Source: Gp6-AA40 sp035649395 (GTDB lineage Bacteria; Acidobacteriota; Vicinamibacteria; Vicinamibacterales; UBA2999). Taken from it: DNA of 64,000 nucleotides. Shown here piece by piece: positions 1-10,424 of this stretch. The DNA is taken from NCBI GenBank assembly GCA_035649395.1, contig DASRJR010000215.1:1-64000 (forward strand). Reading direction: 5' to 3'. Made by a program: the position numbers and the translations under genes. Numbering within the stretch: position 1 is the first letter of the stretch; the number at the start of each line of letters is the position of its first letter. Under the pieces are notes generated by a model. The model saw only the letters and a program-made list of their open reading frames with translations. It did no database searches and had not been told where the DNA came from.

Positions 1-1067
1 AGCTTCCAGAACTGATAGGCGATGTCCTTGCCCACGTAGGTCACGACGCCGTTCGACCGGACAATGACCTTCTCGCGCTCTTCGCCGTCCTCGTCGCCGG
101 GCTCAGACGAGGCACTCTTTGCGGCATCGAGGTCTTCCTCGATCGGCATCACCCAGCAGCCGGCCAGCCGGCCTTCCGTTCGAAGGTAGACGGCTTTCAA
201 GTCCTTCAGCACCTCGAACGCCTGCGCCCAGAACTTCAATCGAAGGATGTCGCCTTCCCACGTCAGCAGGTCGTAGTCGACGTTCATCCGCGCCATCGTC
301 TCGAGATGTCGACGAACGATGCGTTCGGCGACGAACGCGGCGATCGCGGCATTCTCGTTGCCGCCGTGCTCGATGTCGTGCAGCGTTGCCGCGCGAACCT
401 TCAGCCGCTCCTTGTCGTCGCCGTACCATTCGGTGACGCGTGAGTAGAGATCCCAGCAGTAGAAGTCGAAACGCGTCGAGCCGGCGATGGCGCGGACGCC
501 ATCGAGCGTGAGATTCTCGAGCACACGGAAACCGACGACGACGTCGGCCACCTGCACGCCGGTGTCGTCGATGTAGTTCTGGACCTCGACCGAAGTTCCT
601 CGAAAGCGGAGCACACGCACGAGCGTGTCTCCGAGCGCGGAGTTCCGGAGGTGGCCGATGTGGGCCGCCTTGTTCGGGTTGATCGCTGTGTGCTCGACAA
701 TCGCCTTGCCGGCGTCGGTGCGGTGTCCCCGGGCCGATTCGGCCATCGCGCGTCCTTGAGAGAGACGGGCCAGGAGGAACGACGGCCGATCGAGAAAGAA
801 GTTGAGGTAACCGTTTGGCGCGGCGGCCACCTGGCGGACGCCTTCGAGCGTGCCAAACACGGCCGCGATCTCCTGCGCGATGACCCGCGGCGCCTTTCGG
901 AGCCGCCGGGCGAGCTCGAAGGCGACGGGCGTCCCGAGATCGCCGAGGTCGCGATTCGGCGGATACTCGAGCGCGACCTGCGGCATCGACGCCTCGTCGA
1001 GCCCATACTGAGCCGCGACGAGAGCCGTCAGGTGGGCTCGCAGTCGATCGTGGACGGGAAGAATCAT
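1..1067 (-). CDS. argS: Arginyl-tRNA synthetase, N-terminal part (truncated by window start)
   Basis: Charges tRNA-Arg with arginine in the cytoplasm. I translated the minus strand from the ATG whose complement is at 1065-1067; the frame is open to base 1 and gives about 355 residues of a family normally 550-600 long, so the anticodon-binding C-terminus lies outside. The class I HIGH signature is visible at residues 136-139, preceded by an INPNKAAH stretch and followed by a GDT loop and a VQNYIDDTGVQVADV stretch, all typical of ArgS. The first ~100 residues form the usual N-terminal Add1-like domain, with NGYLNF before the catalytic core. Longer open frames over the same DNA are shadows. The upstream 195-base gap separates it from a divergent gene. 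Confidence 0.93.
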   Translation of the reverse strand, partial: MILPVHDRLRAHLTALVAAQYGLDEASMPQVALEYPPNRDLGDLGTPVAFELARRLRKAPRVIAQEIAAVFGTLEGVRQVAAAPNGYLNFFLDRPSFLLARLSQGRAMAESARGHRTDAGKAIVEHTAINPNKAAHIGHLRNSALGDTLVRVLRFRGTSVEVQNYIDDTGVQVADVVVGFRVLENLTLDGVRAIAGSTRFDFYCWDLYSRVTEWYGDDKERLKVRAATLHDIEHGGNENAAIAAFVAERIVRRHLETMARMNVDYDLLTWEGDILRLKFWAQAFEVLKDLKAVYLRTEGRLAGCWVMPIEEDLDAAKSASSEPGDEDGEEREKVIVRSNGVVTYVGKDIAYQFWK

Positions 1068-1362
1068 TCGCGAATGTGCACGTGGACGTGATTGCGGGCG
1101 TCGCTGCAGGTGCGGTAGGCTTCACCGCCCAGAGGCGGCGCGTCGCCCGACACGGGCGGTGAGACACGCGTACGTCATAGCGGTATCTAGAGGGATGTAT
1201 GAACTGAACCCGTAGCGCGTAAGACAGCCTTTCGTTCGCGATTTACGATTTAGCGGGGCCAACCAACGGGCGGCCCGCTCTAGGAATCACAAGGACGTTC
1301 CATTAATCAGGCCCCTTCTGAGGGTCTGGATTGCTGCCGAAAAACCGTACGCATCTTACTGT

Positions 1363-1950
1363 ATGACTGACGCCGCGGTTGGGCGCCTGCTCGTCGCCAG
1401 CCTCCACCAAAGTATCGCCGACCTGCTGCCGACGCGCCTGGAGTTCTATGAGTCCTGGCTGAACCCGGGGGGACTGCGCGAGGGACGCATCGGACTGGCT
1501 CCGCTCGCCGCCGTCCTCAGCTTTCTGCGGCTCGAAGGCGAGCCGTATCACCTCATTACGGCGCGTGCGGGCGAGTACACGGCTGAATGGGCCGTGGCCG
1601 ATCTGCCGCAGTGGCGAATTCGGCTGATTCGCGCCTCTCCTCCGGCCTTGCGCAAACGGCTCGTCGTCGGCGTGGCCCGCTGGATGGTTCGGAGCACGTA
1701 CGGAGACACGAACGTCCACGTCCAGTGGCAAAAGTGGCGTGCCGCGGTCGATCTTCGGGCATCGCTGTTTTGTGAGGTGCGCGACCCGGTCGATCATCCT
1801 CTGTGCGAGTTCTACGCGGCCGCGCTGCGGCGGCTGATGTCGCTGTTCAACCTCGACGCCGAGGTGATCACCGAGCGATGCCGCGCCAGCGGAGCGACAC
1901 AGTGTGGGATGTCGTTGAACGTCCGCCCACCAGGGAATGTGGAGACCTGA
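1363..1950 (+). CDS. Uncharacterised 195-aa protein with V4R-like C-terminus
   Basis: I do not recognise a named family. The protein is soluble, with no signal peptide or membrane segment. Its C-terminal third has the shape of a V4R (4-vinyl-reductase-like small-molecule binding) domain: a helix, then a Cys-x7-Cys pair (C173 and C181) in an ERCRASGATQCGM context near the end. That resemblance is an inference from one motif. It is transcribed divergently from argS and is followed 84 bases later by a SPOR-domain gene, so it could share a transcript with that gene. The ATG at 1363 is the first start in frame. No clear Shine-Dalgarno sequence precedes it. Confidence 0.6.
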   Translation: MTDAAVGRLLVASLHQSIADLLPTRLEFYESWLNPGGLREGRIGLAPLAAVLSFLRLEGEPYHLITARAGEYTAEWAVADLPQWRIRLIRASPPALRKRLVVGVARWMVRSTYGDTNVHVQWQKWRAAVDLRASLFCEVRDPVDHPLCEFYAAALRRLMSLFNLDAEVITERCRASGATQCGMSLNVRPPGNVET

Positions 1951-1992
1951 CCGATCCTCGACCATATATGGCGTGATCCGTCCGAAAAAGAG

Positions 1993-2021
1993 GTGACGGT
2001 TCACCGACAGTGTGCTAAAGT
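1993..2021 (+). promoter_or_regulatory. Weak candidate promoter for the SPOR-domain gene
   Basis: A GTGACG element at 1993-1998 and a TAAAGT element at 2016-2021 are separated by 17 bases, 13 bases before the ATG at 2035. Both elements are imperfect matches to the sigma-70 consensus, so this is only a suggestion. Confidence 0.25.
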
Positions 2022-2034
2022 GTGCCGCAAATCA

Positions 2035-2745
2035 ATGGCAGACGAGGGCGTTCACGAGATTCAGCTAAACGGAAAGCAACTCGTCTTCATGTTCATGGCG
2101 GTTACGGTGGTGGCCGTCGTGATCTTCCTGTGCGGGGTGATGGTTGGCCGCGGCGTGCGCGCCCCCCGCGTCGCTGAAACTCCCGAACCGGCCCTTGAAT
2201 CGGTCGATCCAACCGCCACCGTTCAGTCGCCACCCTCGAGTCCCACCGCCGATACGACTGCCGGATCCTCGTCAGGAACCACTGGGGCTCCCATCTCATC
2301 GCAGGAGAAGCTGACCTACGCCGATCGTCTCGCCGCGCCAACGGCGCCACCCGAGACCTTGCGCGAACCGATCGCTCCGGTGGCGCCACCGGCGGCGCAG
2401 CGGGCAGTTGCCGAACCCGCGCCCGCACCCGCGGCCAAGACGCCGTCGGCCCTGCCGAAGGTGGATGCCAAGCCGGCGGGGAAGGTCACTGTCCCGGAGG
2501 CGTCCGCCGCGGCCGGCAACGGCTTTGTCGTGCAGGTTGCCGCTGTTCGCGCCCGTTCCGAGGCCGACACCATCGCGAAACGCCTCGCTTCGAAGGGATT
2601 CCCTTCGTACGTGACGAACCCCGGACCTGGAGCCGCGCGCATGTACCGCGTCCGGGTGGGGAAGTTTACCGAACGGCGCGACGCTGAATCGGTTGCAAGG
2701 CGGCTCGAAAAAGAAGAACAATTCAAGCCCTGGATTACGCGCTAG
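2035..2745 (+). CDS. SPOR-domain membrane-anchored protein
   Basis: Probable septal/peptidoglycan-binding protein of the inner membrane. The 236-residue protein has a short cytoplasmic start, one transmembrane helix at about residues 15-38, a long low-complexity Pro/Ala/Thr periplasmic linker (about 45-160), and a C-terminal SPOR domain from about residue 165. In that domain the pattern FVVQVAAVRARSEAD, then GFPSYV, then YRVRVGKF, is the classic SPOR repeat that binds denuded glycan strands at division sites. I chose the ATG at 2035 rather than a frame-matched GTG at 1993 because the latter adds a basic 14-residue leader unlike the family. The 3' end overlaps the inferred start of lnt. Confidence 0.85.
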   Translation: MADEGVHEIQLNGKQLVFMFMAVTVVAVVIFLCGVMVGRGVRAPRVAETPEPALESVDPTATVQSPPSSPTADTTAGSSSGTTGAPISSQEKLTYADRLAAPTAPPETLREPIAPVAPPAAQRAVAEPAPAPAAKTPSALPKVDAKPAGKVTVPEASAAAGNGFVVQVAAVRARSEADTIAKRLASKGFPSYVTNPGPGAARMYRVRVGKFTERRDAESVARRLEKEEQFKPWITR

Positions 2746-4265
2746 CCCTGGTCGCGGGCGCGCTGCTCGCCCTCTCATTTCCCCGATTCGGACATCCGGC
2801 CTGTGCGTGGATGGCCCTCGTACCTCTGCTCATTGCCTTGAGCGGATGGCGCGGCCGTGCGGGTGTCGTCCCCGGACTGCCGATGACTCGTGCGTTCGCA
2901 CTGGGACTCACGACCGGGACTTCGTACTTCGTGGGCACCATCTACTGGACCGGGTCCGTGCTGGTGCAGTTCGGCAGCGTCAACATCATCGTGGCACTGG
3001 TGGGGATGTTGCTGCTCGCCGCGTACCTCGCGATCTTTCCCGCCGTGACCGCGGTGATCGTCTCGAGGCTGATTGCGCGGTTGGGTGTCCGGGCCATGTT
3101 CTTCGCGCCGGCCGCGTGGGTTGCGACGGAGTTCGCCCGGGGATATGTGTTCGGCGGATTCCCGTGGGTGCCTCTCGGCAACAGTCAGGTCACGGTTCTG
3201 CCGGTGGCGCAGCTGGCGAGCCTGTTAGGGGTTTACGGACTCTCGGCCCTGGTCGCATACGTCAACGCCACGCTTGCGTTCGCGTTGCTGACAACGGGCC
3301 GTTCGCGTTTCACTGCGCTTGCCGCGGCGGCTGTGGTGATCCTTGGTGTAGGCGCTTGGGGCGCGTGGCGCATTGCCGACGGGTCGCTCACGCGCCAGGG
3401 TGACCCGATCAGAGTCGGATTGATCCAGGGAAACATCGCTCAGGAAGACAAGTGGAAGCCGAGCGAGTCGAGGCGGATCTTCACGACGTACCTCGCGATG
3501 ACGCGAGACGCGGTCCGCCGTGGCGCCGAGTACGTGATCTGGCCCGAGTCGTCGACGCCGTTCTCGTTCGAAGACCCCAAGGACAGCCCGGCGGCCGATG
3601 CGATGGTGCGTGAACTGGCGCGCGAGACACGCGTGCCGCTGCTGTTCGGCAGCGATCAGGTCATTCGCTCGGCAACGCCGGAGTTGTACAACGCCGCGTT
3701 TCTGATCACGCCAGAGGGGCGGACGGCCGCTGTGTACCGCAAGGTACATTTGGTGCCGTTCGGCGAATTCTTTCCTCTGCAGCGATGGCTCAAGTTCGTA
3801 GCACCGCTGGTGCAGCGCTTCGCGCCGTTTTCAGCGGGTGTAGGACCGGTGATGTTGCCAGTGGGATCCCACCGGGCGAGCACGGCGATCTGTTACGAGG
3901 TCGTGTTTCCCGAACTGACGCGCGCGGCGGTGCTCGCTGGCAGCGAGCTGCTGACCACCGTGACCAACGACGGCTGGTACGGGTATTCGTCGGCGCCGTA
4001 CCAGCATTTCGAGATGGCGTCGATGCGCGCGATCGAGCACGGACGTTACCTCGCACGTGCGGCCAACACCGGCATCAGCGGCGTCGTCGACCCTTACGGT
4101 CGCATAGTCGCCAAGTCGAGTATCTTTGAGCAGGTCACCGTGATCGCCGAGGCTCGCTTTCTCACGAGCCGAACGGTGTACGCCGGGATTGGGGACGCGG
4201 TCGCGTATGCCGCGATCGCCTTGATCGGTGCGACGCTCGTGGCCGTGCGTCTCAAGTGGATCTAA
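2730..4265 (+). CDS. lnt: Apolipoprotein N-acyltransferase
   Basis: Inner-membrane enzyme that transfers the third acyl chain to the N-terminal Cys of lipoproteins. The N-terminal half is made of hydrophobic helices; the C-terminal half is a nitrilase-fold domain beginning at VGLIQGNIAQEDKW, with a catalytic Glu in the WPES segment, a Lys in the YRKVHLVPFGE segment and a Cys in the ICYEVVFPE segment. The first canonical start, ATG 2811, would delete the first half of transmembrane helix 1. The frame stays open upstream and encodes LALVAGALLALSFPRFG, which matches the usual Lnt N-terminus. No ATG, GTG or TTG occurs there, so I placed the start at CTG 2730, overlapping the SPOR gene by 16 bases. 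If CTG is not used, the start is 2811. Together with lolC/lolD it indicates outer-membrane lipoprotein traffic. Confidence 0.85.
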   Translation: MDYALALVAGALLALSFPRFGHPACAWMALVPLLIALSGWRGRAGVVPGLPMTRAFALGLTTGTSYFVGTIYWTGSVLVQFGSVNIIVALVGMLLLAAYLAIFPAVTAVIVSRLIARLGVRAMFFAPAAWVATEFARGYVFGGFPWVPLGNSQVTVLPVAQLASLLGVYGLSALVAYVNATLAFALLTTGRSRFTALAAAAVVILGVGAWGAWRIADGSLTRQGDPIRVGLIQGNIAQEDKWKPSESRRIFTTYLAMTRDAVRRGAEYVIWPESSTPFSFEDPKDSPAADAMVRELARETRVPLLFGSDQVIRSATPELYNAAFLITPEGRTAAVYRKVHLVPFGEFFPLQRWLKFVAPLVQRFAPFSAGVGPVMLPVGSHRASTAICYEVVFPELTRAAVLAGSELLTTVTNDGWYGYSSAPYQHFEMASMRAIEHGRYLARAANTGISGVVDPYGRIVAKSSIFEQVTVIAEARFLTSRTVYAGIGDAVAYAAIALIGATLVAVRLKWI

Positions 4266-4323
4266 CCGTTTCAGACGGATCTTGGAAGCGGCGCCAACAG
4301 ATAGTACGCGAGCACAAGGGAGG

Positions 4324-5461
4324 ATGTCGGTGGAGTTGGATGACCTCGAACGGCAGTACGACGACCTGAAGCGGCGGGCAGTGGACTTGCGGAGGCATCT
4401 TTGAAAACGCCCACCTGGACGACCAGCTCGCGGAGATCGAGCAGACCATAGCGGGCCCGAATTTCTGGAGCAATCAGACCGACGCGCAGAAGGTTATGCA
4501 GCGCCGGCGTCGCGTCGAAGACGACCTGACCCTGCTGCGGTCCCTGCAGAGGCGAATGGACGACTTGGCCGTGCTGCAGGAGTGGGTGGCGGCAGGCGAG
4601 GACGTGCTCGCCGACTTCGAGCGCGGGCTGGCGGAACTCCGTCAGGAAGTCGAGGCCGCCGAAACGAAGAAGATGCTCGGCGGCGAGCACGATCGTGCGA
4701 ATGCGATCGTCACCATCCATCCAGGCGCCGGCGGAACCGAGTCGCAGGATTGGGCCGAGATGCTCCTGCGCATGTATCTGAAGTGGTCCGAGCGTCGCGG
4801 GTTCAAGCGCGACGTGATCGACTACCAGCCGGGTGAAGAGGCGGGCATCAAGAGCGCCACGGTCACGCTTGCGGGTGACTACGCGTATGGGCTGATGGCG
4901 GCTGAAGCGGGCGTGCACCGGCTCGTGCGCATCTCGCCATTCGACCAGGCCGCACGGCGACACACGTCGTTTGCCTCGGTGTTCGTCTGGCCGGAATTGC
5001 CCGAAGACGTCGACATCGCCATCGAAGAGAAGGATCTCCGGATCGACACGTATCGATCCAGCGGCGCCGGCGGACAACACGTGAACGTGACCGATTCTGC
5101 CGTGCGGATCACACATTTGCCCACCGGCATTGTCGTGTCGTGTCAGAACGAGCGCTCGCAGCACAAGAATCGAGCGCAGGCGATGAAGGTGCTGAAGGCG
5201 CGCCTGTTCGACCTCAAGACGAAAGAACAGCAGGCCAGGCTCGAACAGCTCGGTGGCGAGAAGCGCGACATCGCTTTCGGCAGTCAGATCCGCAGCTACG
5301 TGCTGCAGCCCTACCAGATGATCAAGGATCACCGCACGAAGGTGGAGGTCGGCGACGTCAATCGGGTCCTTGACGGGGACCTCGACGCCTTCATCAAGAC
5401 CTATTTGATGCAGAGGGCAAGTGGGACCCTGGGCAGTCCGTCACCAGTGGAGGACGTATAG
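4324..5461 (+). CDS. prfB: Peptide chain release factor 2, expressed by programmed +1 frameshift
   Basis: Recognises UGA and UAA stop codons and triggers peptide release. The reading frame starts at ATG 4324, runs 26 codons to CTT at 4399-4401, meets TGA at 4402-4404, and continues in the +1 frame from GAA at 4403 to the stop at 5459-5461. The joined product is 378 residues, normal for RF2. The SPF anticodon-mimic tripeptide appears in VRISPFDQ, and the GGQ catalytic motif in SGAGGQHVNVTDSAVR. The frameshift makes RF2 autoregulatory: low RF2 lets the ribosome slip past UGA. The upstream gene is lnt, with a gap of 58 bases. Confidence 0.96.
4391..4404 (+). promoter_or_regulatory. Programmed +1 frameshift signal of prfB
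   Basis: Reads GGAGG, CAT, CTT, TGA. The internal Shine-Dalgarno GGAGG (4391-4395) sits three bases before the slippery CTT (4399-4401), which is followed by the in-frame stop TGA (4402-4404). Order and spacing match the well-studied E. coli prfB site. The base after TGA is A here, whereas E. coli has C. Confidence 0.95.
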
Positions 5462-5609
5462 GGTCAGGAGGCCCGTCAAGGCCGCAGAAGCCGCTTCGGC
5501 CAGGCCTTCCCGTTTTGCAGCGACTCGGGTAAGATCGGCGACCCGCTTTGGTCAGATGGGCGTATAGTTAGCTCTACCGGTGTCCCTCGTCGTTTCTCGG
5601 GAGGTGTGA

Positions 5610-5849
5610 ATGCTGAAACTCCTGCGTCGGTATTGGGACGAAAACGTCAGCTACGAAGGCGACCTCGCATCGTTGCTGATGATGAATGGGCTTCTGCTCG
5701 TGCCGCTTGTATTCGCGGCGTTCTTCTATCCCTTTCAGGTTCTCATTCTTGTGGGCATCTTGCTGGTCGTGAGTTTCGCCGTGTACGAAGGTGTGTACAT
5801 CTGGCGGAAGCGTCACCCGCACCAGCATCCGCCACAAGCACGCGTGTAA
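5610..5849 (+). CDS. Small membrane protein, 79 aa
   Basis: Not recognised. The start is well supported: GGGAGGTG ends five bases before ATG 5610. The product has a charged N-terminus (LLRRYWDENVSYEGD), two adjacent hydrophobic segments at about residues 22-42 and 43-62, and a His/Pro/Arg-rich tail after a WRKRHPH stretch. It therefore looks like a two-helix inner-membrane protein with the basic tail in the cytoplasm. It follows prfB by 148 bases and is convergent with the PBP1A gene, whose stop is only 11 bases away. Confidence 0.65.
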   Translation: MLKLLRRYWDENVSYEGDLASLLMMNGLLLVPLVFAAFFYPFQVLILVGILLVVSFAVYEGVYIWRKRHPHQHPPQARV

Positions 5850-5859
5850 GAACGAAAGA

Positions 5860-8217
5860 CTATTCTTCGAGCGTTGGGCTACTGCTTGCGGCTGCCGTCG
5901 GTGGCGGTGTGGACTGCGAGATGGTCTCTGGCTGCGTGCCGTTGATGAACGCCTCGACCGTGCCAGAGGCGAGCGTGACGAATACGATGTTGCCCGGCGC
6001 CTCGAATTTCGGTGGGTTCTTCCGGTCGCCGTAGTTCTGGATGTAGACTTTCATGAAATCCATCCAGATTGGGAGCGCGGCGGCCGCACCGGTTTCTCCC
6101 GACCCGAGCGGCTTCTTCTCGTCGTAGCCGACCCACACACCCACAGTCACGTTCGGATCGAACCCGATGAACCAGGCATCGGTGTATTCGTCCATCGTGC
6201 CGGTCTTGCCGGCGAGCGGCCAGTCGAGTGAGGCGGCCGCATTCGCGGTACCGTGCTGCACCACTCCACGCAGCAGGTTCGTCATGACGAATGCGGTGTC
6301 GGCGCGCAGCGCCTCGTGCGGCTCGGGCCGATGCTCGTCGAGGATGTTTCCCTCGCGATCAGAAATGGTGATGACCGAGTACGGCTCCATCCTCACGCCC
6401 TGATTCGCGAAGGCCGTGTAGGAGCTGGTCATTTCGACGAGCGTCGCTTCGGCGGCGCCAAGGGCGAGCGACAGGTAGGGCTGGTAGTTGCCGCGCAGGC
6501 CGAATCGCTTCGCGTACGAAACGACATCGCCGGGGCCCACCTCGGCCATCGCTTTCACCGCCGGGATGTTGCGCGAGTCCTCGAGCGCGTGTCGCAACGT
6601 CACCGGGCCCTCGAACTTGCGGTCGTAATTGAGCGGCTCGTAGCGCGGCTGGTTGGGCCCCGCTTCGAATGACACCGGCTCGTCGACGAAGACGGACACT
6701 GGCGTGAAGCCGCGATCGATCGCCGCGGTGTACACGAACGGCTTGAACAGCGAGCCGACCTGTCGTTTGGCCTGGGTGGCGCGATTGAACTTGCTGCGCT
6801 GGAAGCTGAATCCGCCGACCATGGCGCGGATCTGTCCAGTGCGATTGTCGATGGCGATGAGCGCGCCTTCGACCAAGGGCGGCTGCTCGAGCTGCAGGAT
6901 CGTCGGTCGCTTGTCCTCGAGCGCGCGGACATTCACCTCGATGAGATCGCCCACTTTGAAGAGGTCGGCGGCCGACGCCTTTCTCGTCCAGGCGAACGCC
7001 GTACGAGGCAGGTCCACTTCGTGTGCGCCGATCCGGACACGCGCGTTTTCCTTCGGTGTCGTCGGCACGAACGTGACGACGGCGGGAACGATATCGCCAG
7101 GGAGAATGGGTTCGGACCAGCGTTCGGTCGTGAACGTCTCGAGCGGCTTGCCTTCTGCAAGGATGTTGCGCCGGGCCCGGCGGTATCCGGTCTTGCGCTT
7201 GTCGATCGCGCGCAGACCACGGTCCAGGGCTGCGTTGGCGGCTTCCTGAAGCGTGACGTCGAGCGTCGTCTGCACGCGCAGGCCGGCCTGGTAGAGCGTG
7301 TCGGCGCCGTACTTCTGCTCGAGCATCTTGCGGATGTCTTCGACGAAGTACGGAGCAATCGAGCGCTCGGGCGTCGGCTGCCCTTGAAGAACCAGTGGTT
7401 GGCGTGCGGCTTCGTCGGCCTGCTCCTTCGTGATGAAGCCTTCTGCCGCCATCCGCGGCAACACGTAGCCATTGCGCCGGCGCATGTTCTGCTTCGGGTT
7501 CACGAACGGACTGAGGCGCGCGGGTGTCTGGATGATCGCCGCGATCGTGGCGGCCTCCTCGAGCGTGACGTCCTTCGCCGGCTTGTCGAAGTACATCCGC
7601 GACGCTGCCTCGACGCCGTACGCGCCGTGGCCGAGCGGAATGTGATTGGCGTAGAACGCCAGGATCTCGCGCTTGGTGTAGCGCTTTTCGAGCTGGAACG
7701 CGAGCATCGCTTCCTTCAGCTTGCGCTCCCAACCAGCGAAGCCGGATCGCGCGAACACACCACCCTTCATGTACTCCTGCAGGAAGAGAATGCGCGCGAC
7801 CTGCTGTGTGATGGTGCTGGCGCCGTAGCGCTGCCCGGTGATGATGTCGCGGGCGGCGGTGACGATCAGCCGCGTCGGGCTGATGCCGAAGTGGCGCTCG
7901 AAGTCGCCGTCTTCGCTGGCGATAATCGCCTGCCGCAGCACGGGCGCCATGTCGTCGTAGCCGATGACCACGCGGCGCTCGGTGGCGAACTCGCCAATCT
8001 GCTCGCCGTTCGCGGCGAGCAGTCGGGTGATCGTGTTCGGCTTGTAGTCGTCGAGCGCGCTGACTTCCGCGACGTCGTCCGCGTACGCGAACAAGACTCC
8101 GCCGAGCGCCCCGAGCAGCACCGTCAGGACGAACAGCGCAGCGATGCCGGCACGCCGCGCCACGCGAACCACAACTTTGGTAGGCCGCGGCTCCTGGAGG
8201 TCTTCGGGCTGGTCCAC
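5860..8217 (-). CDS. mrcA: Bifunctional penicillin-binding protein 1A (glycosyltransferase/transpeptidase)
   Basis: Class A PBP that polymerises lipid II and cross-links peptidoglycan on the periplasmic face. The 785-residue product has a cytoplasmic start, a transmembrane helix at about 22-45, and a GT51 domain whose catalytic Glu is in the SEDGDFERHFG motif (E102), followed by GASTITQQVARI. The transpeptidase domain carries the serine motif GSLFKPF (Ser about 488), the SRN form of SxN, and GKTGT at about residue 670. The C-terminal tail is Thr/Ser/Pro-rich. The gene is divergent from dnaK across a 220-base gap. The symbol mrcA/ponA is by family resemblance. Confidence 0.93.
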   Translation of the reverse strand: MDQPEDLQEPRPTKVVVRVARRAGIAALFVLTVLLGALGGVLFAYADDVAEVSALDDYKPNTITRLLAANGEQIGEFATERRVVIGYDDMAPVLRQAIIASEDGDFERHFGISPTRLIVTAARDIITGQRYGASTITQQVARILFLQEYMKGGVFARSGFAGWERKLKEAMLAFQLEKRYTKREILAFYANHIPLGHGAYGVEAASRMYFDKPAKDVTLEEAATIAAIIQTPARLSPFVNPKQNMRRRNGYVLPRMAAEGFITKEQADEAARQPLVLQGQPTPERSIAPYFVEDIRKMLEQKYGADTLYQAGLRVQTTLDVTLQEAANAALDRGLRAIDKRKTGYRRARRNILAEGKPLETFTTERWSEPILPGDIVPAVVTFVPTTPKENARVRIGAHEVDLPRTAFAWTRKASAADLFKVGDLIEVNVRALEDKRPTILQLEQPPLVEGALIAIDNRTGQIRAMVGGFSFQRSKFNRATQAKRQVGSLFKPFVYTAAIDRGFTPVSVFVDEPVSFEAGPNQPRYEPLNYDRKFEGPVTLRHALEDSRNIPAVKAMAEVGPGDVVSYAKRFGLRGNYQPYLSLALGAAEATLVEMTSSYTAFANQGVRMEPYSVITISDREGNILDEHRPEPHEALRADTAFVMTNLLRGVVQHGTANAAASLDWPLAGKTGTMDEYTDAWFIGFDPNVTVGVWVGYDEKKPLGSGETGAAAALPIWMDFMKVYIQNYGDRKNPPKFEAPGNIVFVTLASGTVEAFINGTQPETISQSTPPPTAAASSSPTLEE

Positions 8218-8320
8218 GATCTCTCAACCAGTATCGCACCTGGGCTGCTCTCGTGGCGAGGCGCCTGTATTGCGAAATCCTTGCGGCGCCGACAATTGCC
8301 AGGGCGGAGAGTTGCTGTCC

Positions 8321-8349
8321 TTGACAACGCTACACTCAGATTTGATAAT
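8321..8349 (+). promoter_or_regulatory. Sigma-70-type promoter of the dnaK operon
   Basis: TTGACA (8321-8326, perfect -35) and GATAAT (8344-8349, one mismatch -10) are separated by exactly 17 bases. The expected transcription start is near 8356, giving an untranslated leader of about 80 bases before dnaK. A short dyad CTCA (8335-8338) / TGAG (8349-8352) overlaps the -10 and could be an operator for the HspR encoded downstream; that part is speculative, since it does not match the known HAIR arrangement. Confidence 0.75.
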
Positions 8350-8369
8350 GAGCACAGCCTAAAGAAGAC

Positions 8370-8412
8370 GCCTGGCCCCTTCGTTACGGGTCGGCGAGCC
8401 AGGCCTGCTGGC
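8370..8412 (+). promoter_or_regulatory. Two mutually exclusive hairpins in the dnaK leader
   Basis: GCCTGGC (8370-8376) can pair with GCCAGGC (8398-8404). Alternatively GCCAG (8398-8402) can pair with CTGGC (8408-8412) around a five-base loop. The second arm is shared, so only one can form at a time. The position between the promoter and the dnaK start would suit a temperature- or translation-responsive leader, but no function is proven. Confidence 0.4.
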
Positions 8413-8437
8413 CCTCGAGACAAGGACGCGTGACACC

Positions 8438-10387
<1,950 letters not shown>

Positions 10388-10395
10388 AACGTAGG

Positions 10396-10413
10396 GGCCG
10401 CCTTGAGGCGGCC
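10396..10413 (+). repeat. TTNA-loop intergenic hairpin (copy 1)
   Basis: GGCCGCC, loop TTGA, GGCGGCC: a perfect 7-bp stem between dnaK and dnaJ, preceded by GTAGG. One member of the recurrent hairpin family described in the findings. As it lies inside an apparent operon, it may attenuate or stabilise the transcript. Confidence 0.75.
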
Positions 10414-10424
10414 GCAATCCACCC

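Noticed and set aside
1080..1160. A short peptide frame on the minus strand ending ARNHVHVHIRE whose stop overlaps the argS start (ATGA)
   Set aside because: Only about 29 residues from a GTG, no ribosome site, no hydrophobic or domain features. The overlap alone is not enough.
103..1167. A 354-codon open frame on the minus strand over argS
   Set aside because: It is very rich in Arg and Pro with no recognisable domain, while the adjacent frame gives a perfect ArgS with HIGH. It is a high-GC shadow.
4324..4404. prfB as a pseudogene because of the in-frame TGA
   Set aside because: The stop lies at codon 27 in a perfect Shine-Dalgarno / CTT-TGA context, the standard programmed frameshift, and the rest of the gene is intact.
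7021..8433. A 470-codon plus-strand frame opposite the PBP1A gene
   Set aside because: The opposite strand encodes a full class A PBP with all catalytic motifs; this frame is Arg-rich shadow.
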